From contig CAWBPN010000010.1 in the NCBI GenBank assembly GCA_963790715.1, positions 1 through 64,000 on the forward strand: a stretch of 64,000 nt of DNA, read 5' to 3'. A program made the position numbers and the translations under genes. This DNA comes from DCFW01 sp963790715 (GTDB lineage Bacteria > Bacteroidota > Bacteroidia > Bacteroidales > Bacteroidaceae). Below the pieces are notes generated by a model, which was given only the letters and a program-made list of their open reading frames with translations, was not told the origin of the DNA and did not search any database. Positions 47,206 to 54,259 of this stretch are shown piece by piece; the first letter of the stretch is position 1; each line of letters starts with the position of its first letter.

Positions 47206-49206
47206 ATGTCAAAAATAGGTGTTTTTATTTGCCACTGCGGTGAAAATATAAGTGCTACTGTTGATTGTCAAAAGGTGGCTGAAGAGGTAGGCAAGGTTGA
47301 AGGTGTAGAGTTTGCCACCGATTATAAATATATGTGTTCCGACCCGGGACAGAATTTAATAAAGCAAGCTATCAAGGAGCATCATTTGACAGGTGTGGTT
47401 GTCGGTTCATGTTCGCCGCGTATGCACGAACCTACGTTCCGCAAGACATGTGCATCGGCCGGATTGAATCCGTTTATGTGCGAGGTGGCTAACTTGCGTG
47501 AACAATGTTCATGGGTGCACGAGAAAGGTGAATCCACAACGGAGAAAGCCATCAGCTTGGTAAAGATGTTGGTTGAGAAGGTGAAGAAAGACCAGCCTTT
47601 GCAATCTATCGAGGTGCCGATAACAAAGAAAGCTTTGGTTATAGGCGGCGGTATTGCAGGCATACAGGCTGCGCTTGATATTGCAAACTGCGGACATCAG
47701 GTGATACTTGTTGAAAAAGAACCTTCGATAGGCGGTCACATGTCGCAATTGTCCGAAACGTTTCCTACGCTCGATTGTTCGCAATGCATCCTCACTCCGC
47801 GTATGGTGGAGGTGGCTCAGCATCCGAATATCACATTATATACATACGCCGAACTTGAAAAGGTCGAAGGCTCAATCGGTAATTTCGATGTCACCATTCG
47901 CCTCAAGGCAAAAAGTGTAGATTTCAGCAAATGTACAGGTTGCGGCACATGTCAACAAAAGTGTCCGCAGAAAAAGATTCCGAGTGAATTTAATGCAGGT
48001 TTGGGTACGCGTACTGCCATTTATGTACCGTTTCCGCAAGCAGTGCCTAACAAACCGGTTATAGATAAGGAACATTGTAACTATTATCAAAAAGGTAAAT
48101 GTAAACTTTGTTCAAAAGTATGTCCAGTAGGAGCTATCGAATATGACAAGCCCGATGAATTCATTAAGGAGAATGTCGGAGCTATCGTGGTTACCACAGG
48201 ATTCAACGTGCTCAATACCGATTTCTTCCCCGAGTACGGTTACGGTAAGTATAAAGATGTTATCAACGGTTTGCAGTTTGAGCGTTTGGCATCTGCTTCA
48301 GGTCCTACGTTGGGTGAGATTCGTCGCCCGTCGGACGGTGCAATACCAAAGAAGATTGTCTTCATTGCTTGTTGCGGTTCACGCGACCCGGCAAAAGGCA
48401 TCCCTTATTGCTCAAAGATATGCTGTATGTACACAGCAAAGCATGCCATGCTCTATCAACATAAGGTGCATGACGGCGAGTCGTATATTTTCTATATGGA
48501 TGTACGTGCCACAGGAAAGAATTATGAAGAGTTTGTTCGCCGTGCCATTGAAGAAGACGGTGTGAAATATGTTCGCGGCCGTGTTGCACGTGTTTACGAG
48601 AAAAACGGAAAACTTATCGTGAAAGGCGCCGATACCTTATTGGGCGGACAACCTGTTGAGATAGAAGCCGATATGGTCGTTTTGGCCACAGCCGTAGTAT
48701 CCAATCCCGGAGCAGAGCAATTGGCACAGAAGATGCACATTTCATACGACCCATACTATTTCTTTAGTGAGGCCCACCCGAAATTGCGTCCCGTTGAAAC
48801 AAATACGGCCGGTATCTTCCTTGCCGGAGCTTGCCAGTCACCTAAGGACATTCCCGATACCGTCAGTATGGCTTCGGGAGCAGCGGCAAAGGTTGCAGCC
48901 TTATTCTCACAAAAGAATTTGGTGCGCGAACCGGTCATTGCCGTAGTAAACCGTTGTGCTCCACCTGTGTTCAGCACATGCGTAGGTTGCTTCATGTGTG
49001 AGACGGCTTGTCCTTATCATGCAATTGAGCGCGAGGAGATTAAAGACCGTAAGGGAAATGTTATAAAGACAGTTGCTAAAGTCAATCCGGGTCTTTGCCA
49101 GGGTTGCGGCACATGCGTAGCTTTCTGCCGTTCGAAGTCAATTGATATCCAGGGCTTCTCCAATGAAGAGATGTATTCCGAAGTGGTATCGTTGTTAAAC
49201 TCATAA
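47206..49206 (+). CDS. hdrA: Heterodisulfide reductase subunit A-like flavoprotein
   Basis: HdrA carries the bifurcating FAD. The 666-residue protein has an N-terminal Cys-rich segment (FICHCGEN), the FAD-binding VIGGGIAGIQAALDIA near 147-162, the CSQCILTPRM segment, two central ferredoxin motifs (CTGCGTCQQKCP near 245 and CKLCSKVCPVGAI near 305) and two C-terminal ones (CVGCFMCETACP near 590 and CQGCGTCVAFC near 633). Domain order matches methanogen HdrA. The Sec-containing insertion of some HdrA is absent. It interacts with FlxD, encoded 11 bases downstream, which replaces MvhD as the electron entry. Confidence 0.93.
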   Translation: MSKIGVFICHCGENISATVDCQKVAEEVGKVEGVEFATDYKYMCSDPGQNLIKQAIKEHHLTGVVVGSCSPRMHEPTFRKTCASAGLNPFMCEVANLREQCSWVHEKGESTTEKAISLVKMLVEKVKKDQPLQSIEVPITKKALVIGGGIAGIQAALDIANCGHQVILVEKEPSIGGHMSQLSETFPTLDCSQCILTPRMVEVAQHPNITLYTYAELEKVEGSIGNFDVTIRLKAKSVDFSKCTGCGTCQQKCPQKKIPSEFNAGLGTRTAIYVPFPQAVPNKPVIDKEHCNYYQKGKCKLCSKVCPVGAIEYDKPDEFIKENVGAIVVTTGFNVLNTDFFPEYGYGKYKDVINGLQFERLASASGPTLGEIRRPSDGAIPKKIVFIACCGSRDPAKGIPYCSKICCMYTAKHAMLYQHKVHDGESYIFYMDVRATGKNYEEFVRRAIEEDGVKYVRGRVARVYEKNGKLIVKGADTLLGGQPVEIEADMVVLATAVVSNPGAEQLAQKMHISYDPYYFFSEAHPKLRPVETNTAGIFLAGACQSPKDIPDTVSMASGAAAKVAALFSQKNLVREPVIAVVNRCAPPVFSTCVGCFMCETACPYHAIEREEIKDRKGNVIKTVAKVNPGLCQGCGTCVAFCRSKSIDIQGFSNEEMYSEVVSLLNS

Positions 49207-49217
49207 TCAGATAACCA

Positions 49218-49682
49218 ATGGATAATAATAACGAATTTGAACCGAAGATTGTAGCTTTTGTGTGCAACTGGTGTACATACGCAGGTGCCGACCTGACGGG
49301 AACCAGCCGCATCAAATATGCTACGAATGTAAAGATAGTACGCTTTCCATGTACCGGCAGAATAGACTTCATGCTGTTGCTGAAGGCTTTTGCCGGCGGG
49401 GCTGACGGCATCATCGTTTCAGGATGCCATCCTAACGATTGCCATTATACGTCGGGTAATTTCCATGCCCGCCGTCGTTGGATCACCTTCCGCCACATGC
49501 TTGAGATACTGGGCGTGGATGTGCGTCGTATATGTTTCACATGGGTATCGGCTGCCGAAGGCGCCAAATGGGCTGATGTAGTAAACAACACTGTTACCAA
49601 TATCCGTAAACTCGGACCGTACGAAGAATATACCAAAGTCGCACAATATTTTGAAAAGGAGGCTTACAATGAGCAAGATTGA
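49218..49682 (+). CDS. flxD: MvhD/FlxD-type hydrogenase iron-sulfur subunit
   Basis: The 154-residue protein belongs to the MvhD (methyl-viologen-reducing hydrogenase delta) family and carries a [2Fe-2S] site: C16 and C19 (FVCNWCTYAGADLTG), C45 (RFPCTGR), C70 and C75 (SGCHPNDCHY). In methanogens MvhD links the hydrogenase to HdrA. No hydrogenase large subunit is present in this operon; the neighbours supply a flavin NAD(P)H module instead, as in the FlxABCD-HdrABC complex described from Desulfovibrio. Its end overlaps flxC by 14 bases. Confidence 0.9.
   Translation: MDNNNEFEPKIVAFVCNWCTYAGADLTGTSRIKYATNVKIVRFPCTGRIDFMLLLKAFAGGADGIIVSGCHPNDCHYTSGNFHARRRWITFRHMLEILGVDVRRICFTWVSAAEGAKWADVVNNTVTNIRKLGPYEEYTKVAQYFEKEAYNEQD
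49655..49671 (+). promoter_or_regulatory. Strong Shine-Dalgarno site deciding the flxC start
   Basis: AAGGAGG at 49655-49661 is 7 bases before ATG 49669. It lies inside the 3' end of flxD and selects this ATG over the in-frame ATG at 49651. Confidence 0.7.
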
Positions 49683-50472
49683 AGAAAAAGCCGTACAACT
49701 GTTGGGCGGTGACATAAAGACGGTACTCGGATATGAAAAGGGAAGCAAGGGTACACGCCCGTTCTTCTGCCACACAACCGAATCTGCCGCCAAACTGATA
49801 TATGATGAAAATGCTTCAACCAATCTGGCTGCATATTTAGTAAAACAAGAGATAAAGGACGAAGGCAAGATAGGCGTTTGCGCAAATACGATAACTCTTC
49901 GCGCAATTGCACAGTTGGCTTCCGAGAATCAGATAGATATGAACTCACTGGCGTTGTTCACCGTTCTTGATGAAGGCAAAGGCGACGTTAAGGATTTTGC
50001 AAGCGTTGACGACATCAATGCTTATTTGGCAGACAAGCCGTTGCCTGACAACGAAAAGTACGACAACCTCGACAAGAAGTTGGAAGCTATGACAAGCGAA
50101 GAACGCTGGACGTTCTGGGTTAACGAGTTTTCGCGTTGCATCAAATGCTATGCTTGCCGTGCTGCCTGCCCGTTGTGCTATTGCACACGTTGCATCACCG
50201 ACGTCAACCGTCCGCAATGGATAAATCCGTGGCCGAGTCCTTTGGCAAATATGGAGTGGCAGGTGAATCGTGTGATGCACATGACAGGACGTTGCATAGG
50301 ATGTGGCGCTTGCCAGAATGCCTGTCCGGTAGGTATTCCAATAGGCTACTTATCACGTAAGATGCTTGTGGATATGAGTAAGGAATTCGGTTATATACCC
50401 GGACAGGCTATGAAGGACGGCAACTCATTGTCAACCTTTAAGCCCGACGATCAAGAGAATTTTATACATTGA
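49669..50472 (+). CDS. flxC: FlxC-like 4Fe-4S dicluster protein
   Basis: The 267-residue protein has an alpha/beta N-terminal domain similar to FrhB/formate dehydrogenase beta subunits and a C-terminal part with cysteine clusters: CIKCYACRAACPLCYCTRC near 155-173 and CIGCGACQNACPVGIP near 213-228. It probably carries electrons between the flavin subunit FlxA and FlxD/HdrA. I assign the C letter by order relative to Desulfovibrio, which is less certain than the family. Confidence 0.8.
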   Translation: MSKIEEKAVQLLGGDIKTVLGYEKGSKGTRPFFCHTTESAAKLIYDENASTNLAAYLVKQEIKDEGKIGVCANTITLRAIAQLASENQIDMNSLALFTVLDEGKGDVKDFASVDDINAYLADKPLPDNEKYDNLDKKLEAMTSEERWTFWVNEFSRCIKCYACRAACPLCYCTRCITDVNRPQWINPWPSPLANMEWQVNRVMHMTGRCIGCGACQNACPVGIPIGYLSRKMLVDMSKEFGYIPGQAMKDGNSLSTFKPDDQENFIH

Positions 50473-50479
50473 TACTGTC

Positions 50480-51496
50480 ATGGAAAAACGATATATAAAC
50501 AAAGAAGGACTATCCAAGTGGTTTAGTTCCATTGTGAATGCAGGCAAACATGTTTATGCACCTGTGAGATACGAGAAAGATGAGAAGGTCGATTTTCGTC
50601 AAGTACGTTCGTTGGACGAGGTTGCCGACGATTATGTCCAGACTACCATGTCGGCCAAAGCAGCAATATTTCCGCGTGCCGAGGTGTTGTTTAAATACAA
50701 GAGCGAACATAAGGGCGAAATGACGCTTGAGGATTTCAATCCCGACAATGTTCCCGAAACGGTGGTGTGGAAGATGCGTCCTTGCGATGCGGCAGGATTT
50801 ATTTCACTCACCGACATACTTAATACCGGTTATGAAGACTTGCTTTATAAGACGCATCTCGACAAAACCACATTGGTTAGTTTCAGTTGCGCAAAAGCTG
50901 ATGACTTTTGTTTCTGTACATCCGTACAAGGCGGTCCGGGCGAAACGCGCGGAAGTGACGTTCAACTGACAATGTTGCCCGACGGCGGTGCCATTGCAGA
51001 GATTATCACCGAAAAAGGCGAAGCGCTTATGAAATTGGCCGAAGATGCATTCTTGCTCGATAACGGCGAGGACAAAGCAAAATATCTGGCAGATGTTCCC
51101 GTTTATTTTGACATAGAGACGTTGCAGGGAAAATTGAAAGACGCCTTTAATTCCGACATTTGGAAAGAGCAATCGGAGCGATGTCTGGGATGCGGCGCAT
51201 GTGCATACGTATGTCCAACGTGCGCATGCTTCAGCATTGAAGAAGACCCTCACGGCACCCAAGGCGCACGCTTACGTTGCTGGGATTCGTGCGGATTCAA
51301 GATGTTCACGCAACATACGTCAGGCCATAACCCGCGTGCCAAACAAAGCCAACGTTGGCGTCAGCGCATTCTGCACAAGTTCTCATATATGCCCGACAGG
51401 GTTAAGGATTTCGGTTGTACCGGTTGTGGCAGATGCTCTCGTGCCTGTCCGGCAGACATGAACATACGCGAACATTTATCATCTATCGTAAAATAG
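50480..51496 (+). CDS. flxB: FlxB-like 4Fe-4S dicluster protein
   Basis: The 338-residue protein resembles sulfite reductase subunit A (AsrA) and hydrogenase beta-type iron-sulfur proteins. It has two [4Fe-4S] motifs, CLGCGACAYVCPTCACF near 235-251 and GCTGCGRCSRACPADMN near 311-327, after a N-terminal region with a conserved RPCDAAG segment. It is 7 bases from flxC and 6 from flxA, so it is part of the same unit. AsrA/AsrB-like pairs also occur in sulfite reductase, but the catalytic AsrC is missing here. Confidence 0.82.
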   Translation: MEKRYINKEGLSKWFSSIVNAGKHVYAPVRYEKDEKVDFRQVRSLDEVADDYVQTTMSAKAAIFPRAEVLFKYKSEHKGEMTLEDFNPDNVPETVVWKMRPCDAAGFISLTDILNTGYEDLLYKTHLDKTTLVSFSCAKADDFCFCTSVQGGPGETRGSDVQLTMLPDGGAIAEIITEKGEALMKLAEDAFLLDNGEDKAKYLADVPVYFDIETLQGKLKDAFNSDIWKEQSERCLGCGACAYVCPTCACFSIEEDPHGTQGARLRCWDSCGFKMFTQHTSGHNPRAKQSQRWRQRILHKFSYMPDRVKDFGCTGCGRCSRACPADMNIREHLSSIVK

Positions 51497-51502
51497 TAAG
51501 TT

Positions 51503-52345
51503 ATGAGCAAATCAAATATTTATCTTCCTTATCTCGTACGTATTGAGAAGATTACGAATGAGGCTCCCGGAGTGAAAACATTCCGCTTGAAATTTGAAAA
51601 TGAAGAAGATGAGAATAGTTTCTCGTTTAAGGCCGGACAGTTTGCCGAATATTCAGCATTCGGCGAAGGCGAATCCACATTTTGCATAGCTTCGTCGCCT
51701 ATGCGCAAGGGCTACGTTGAATGCACATTCCGTGCCACAGGGCGTGTGACAAACGGGTTGTCAGCTCTTGAAGAAGGTGATACGATGGGCTTTCGCGGTC
51801 CCTTCGGCAACACGTTCCCAATTGACGACTGGAAAGGCAAGAATCTTGTATTCGTAGCCGGAGGTATAGCTTTGCCGCCAATGCGTGCGGTCATTGACAA
51901 TTGCCTCGACCGTCGCGAAGATTTCGGTGACATCACAGTTGTTTACGGAGCCAAAACGGTGAACGACCTTGTATATAAAGAAGAGTTGAAAGAATGGAGT
52001 GAACGCCCTGACGTCAACTTGGTATTGACAGTCGATCCGGGAGGCGAGACTCCCGATTGGAAAGGAAAGAGCGGATTCGTACCCACAGTGCTCGAGCAAG
52101 CAGCACCGTCGTCGGACAATGCCGTGGCTGTAGTCTGCGGGCCTCCGATAATGATAAAGTTTTCTTTCCCGGTGTTGGAGAAGTTAGGCTTCAAGGACGA
52201 CAGCATCTACACCACATTGGAAAACCGTATGAAGTGCGGAGTCGGCAAATGCGGGCGTTGCAACGTAGGCAAGCTGTATGTTTGCAAGGACGGTCCGGTA
52301 TTCAGTAAAGAACAATTAAAAGATATTCCTGCCGAAGAATATTAA
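51503..52345 (+). CDS. flxA: FlxA-like NAD(P)H:flavin oxidoreductase
   Basis: This 280-residue protein has a ferredoxin-NADP reductase fold. The FAD domain covers about 1-105 (with FKAGQFAEYSAFGEGESTFC), the NAD(P) domain about 110-230 (FVAGGIALPPMRAVID, CGPPIMIKF), and a C-terminal [2Fe-2S] site, MKCGVGKCGRCNVGK, as in PyrK and AsrB. It is the point where NAD(P)H gives or receives electrons. Last gene of hdrCBA-flxDCBA. Followed by a hairpin. Confidence 0.86.
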   Translation: MSKSNIYLPYLVRIEKITNEAPGVKTFRLKFENEEDENSFSFKAGQFAEYSAFGEGESTFCIASSPMRKGYVECTFRATGRVTNGLSALEEGDTMGFRGPFGNTFPIDDWKGKNLVFVAGGIALPPMRAVIDNCLDRREDFGDITVVYGAKTVNDLVYKEELKEWSERPDVNLVLTVDPGGETPDWKGKSGFVPTVLEQAAPSSDNAVAVVCGPPIMIKFSFPVLEKLGFKDDSIYTTLENRMKCGVGKCGRCNVGKLYVCKDGPVFSKEQLKDIPAEEY

Positions 52346-52368
52346 AGCAGGATTCCGTATTTTACAAT

Positions 52369-52412
52369 CTGCCTATCAATAGAAAACAATTATTGGTAGG
52401 CAGGTTTGTTGT
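52369..52412 (+). terminator. Terminator after flxA
   Basis: CTGCCTATCAAT (52369-52380) pairs with ATTGGTAGGCAG (52392-52403), with one G-T pair, followed by GTTTGTTGT. Confidence 0.75.
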
Positions 52413-52427
52413 ATAGAGTAGGTGACA

Positions 52428-52470
52428 GACAAAAAAGAAGAGGCAGGTAAATGCAACCATCTACCTGCCT
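52428..52470 (-). terminator. Terminator after the histone-like gene
   Basis: On the minus strand AGGCAGGTA and TACCTGCCT (52441-52449 with 52462-52470) form a perfect 9-bp stem, followed by CTTCTTTTTTGTC. Confidence 0.75.
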
Positions 52471-52505
52471 TCGCTCTAAAAGAATACATTTTATGTCATG
52501 AAACT

Positions 52506-52913
52506 CTACCTTGTTTGACGACGTTCTTGATCGCTTATAATTTTTAAAGCCTCTTTTTTAGCTGTTTTTTTTGCAGCAGTTTTAGTGGCTTTAGGAGCTT
52601 TTTTAGCGGCAGCTACACCTGTTTTGGCAGCAACTTTAGCTTTTTTAGCGGTAGTTTTAGCTTTAGCGGCACCGGCTTTAGCCTTAGTGGCGCCACTCTT
52701 TGCAGCAGCCTTAACAGCAGAACCTTCAGCTTTAACAGCATCGGCTTTAGATTTAACCGAAGCCTTAACAGCTTTCTTTGAAGCTTTAGCAGCAGCTTTA
52801 TTAGCTTCTACCTGAGACTTAGCTACACTTTTAATACTTTGAGCATTTGCGTTAGTCGTTCCAACGCAAACCATTGCGACAAATAAAGCCGCGAATAAAA
52901 TAACTTTTTTCAT
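52506..52913 (-). CDS. Exported Lys/Ala-rich histone-H1-like protein
   Basis: The 135-residue protein has a Sec signal (MKKVILFAALFVAMVCVGTT, cleavage after NANA). The mature part is nearly all Ala, Lys, Thr and Val in degenerate repeats like KAAAKASKKAVKASVKSKAD and TKAKAGAAKAKTTAKKAK. It looks like bacterial histone-H1-like proteins (e.g. Hc1-type), which are normally cytoplasmic DNA binders, but the signal peptide argues for export. ATG 52913 is chosen over one at 52964 because the promoter box TATATTTG (52951-52944) lies between. Function unknown; binding to DNA, LPS or other polyanions outside the cytoplasm is a guess. Confidence 0.75.
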   Translation of the reverse strand: MKKVILFAALFVAMVCVGTTNANAQSIKSVAKSQVEANKAAAKASKKAVKASVKSKADAVKAEGSAVKAAAKSGATKAKAGAAKAKTTAKKAKVAAKTGVAAAKKAPKATKTAAKKTAKKEALKIISDQERRQTR

Positions 52914-52943
52914 TTTTATTTTAAGTTTGATTAAATACGGACA

Positions 52944-52951
52944 CAAATATA
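52944..52951 (-). promoter_or_regulatory. -7 box for the histone-like gene
   Basis: The minus strand reads TATATTTG, 30 bases before ATG 52913. Confidence 0.5.
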
Positions 52952-53075
52952 AGTATAAAATCATTTCGTTATATCTTTGTAATAAAATTTTGCGAATAAT
53001 TTGTTGTTGGTGATGATGTATTACAAGTCTTTTTATTTAAAAAAGTACAAGAACATGTAAGTCAATAAAACTTTG

Positions 53076-54212
53076 TTATAAGACTCCGTCATTTTTTAAG
53101 AATTGGAACAACCCCATGTATGTAATGCCATTATCATCAACATAGGTGACAAGATCATCACCTGTTATTACAATCTTTTTGAACGAATCATTTATTTTGA
53201 GTAAAGAAGCCGTTTCCTGTTCTTTTTTTGCTTCATCAGGAATAGCGTAAGCAGACTGTATATAATACTTTTCAAGACCGTTGGCTGCAATGAAATTGAC
53301 TTCCATTTGGGCATAAGTTTGCGCTCCGTTCACCATTTTGCGTACCTCAACCACACCAACATCCACAAGATAGCCGCGTATACGAAGCTCATTGTAGACG
53401 ACATTTTCCATAATATGAGTAATCTCCTGTTGGCGAAAATTCAGTCTGGCATTGCGCAGACCTATATCAGTTGAGTAGTACTTTTTGATAGACTCATAAT
53501 ATTTACGTCCCTTTATATTGTACCTTCTGGCACATTCAAAGAGAAAAGCATTTCCTAGAAATTTCAGATGGTTATTTATCGTTTCGTCATCTATCTTAAC
53601 ATGTTGGAGGCTTTGTAGCGTATTAGATATTTTCGAAGGATTAGTCAATGACCCCACCGACGAGCACAGAGCATCAACAACAGTCTCTAATGCCTGGCGA
53701 TTCTTTATGTTATTACGTTCCACCACATCATCTATATACGTTTTGTTCCACAGATGCTTAAGATAATTCACTTTTTGTTCAGACGTCCTTTGGTTGAGCA
53801 ATGCCGGCATTCCGCCATACGTGTAATTTGAATTGCTTCCGGTAATATATACATCAACATTATCCCGTGCATTCAGTCCGTTAACAATCCGTTCAAATCC
53901 TTTGACATCCTGAATTTCGTCAAGCATCACATAGTATTGTTACGTATCCGAAACGATGTTGTCATGAAGATAAGCCTTGAGAGTCTGTGGATTAATCAGA
54001 TCTTCGCCATTAGGATCATCATCCGTATCAAAGGATATGGTAATGATGTTTTTCTCATTAACTCCATCTTTAATAAGATAATCACGATAGATTTTCTTTA
54101 GCAGCCATGAATTGCCGCATCAGCGTGAACCCGTAATGATTTTAACCTCACCGTTCTCGCGTCGATTAATGAGTTTCTCTAAGTATCTATCCCTATTAAT
54201 GTATCTCTCCAT
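53076..54212 (-). pseudogene. DUF4143-type AAA ATPase, inactivated
   Basis: The frame from ATG 54212 to 53076 is one continuous ATPase-plus-DUF4143 sequence of 378 codons, the normal length for the family. It is broken by a TGA at codon 31 (54122-54120) and a TAA at codon 91 (53942-53940). The TGA sits inside the Walker A region, and the P-loop Lys is changed too (CGNSW where CGKS is expected). Walker B YYVMLDEIQDV and the DUF4143 part are otherwise well kept. No frameshift occurs. A truncated product from ATG 53930 would lack the P-loop. These ATPases are common, often multi-copy, in Bacteroidota and their role is unclear. Confidence 0.9.
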
Positions 54213-54221
54213 ATCTTCTTA

Positions 54222-54259
54222 AATCGAAATTTACTGTATTTTTGCAGTAAATTTCGATT
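54222..54259. promoter_or_regulatory. 15-bp inverted repeat with a promoter box in its loop
   Basis: AATCGAAATTTACTG (54222-54236) and CAGTAAATTTCGATT (54245-54259) are perfect complements around TATTTTTG (54237-54244), itself a match to TAnnTTTG on the plus strand. It lies just upstream of the ATPase gene. Its right arm is also part of the degenerate first CRISPR repeat. Confidence 0.8.

Noticed and set aside
49218..49682. A [NiFe]-hydrogenase next to the MvhD-type gene
   Set aside because: No large or small hydrogenase subunit is encoded nearby; the partner module is the NAD(P)H-flavin FlxA set.
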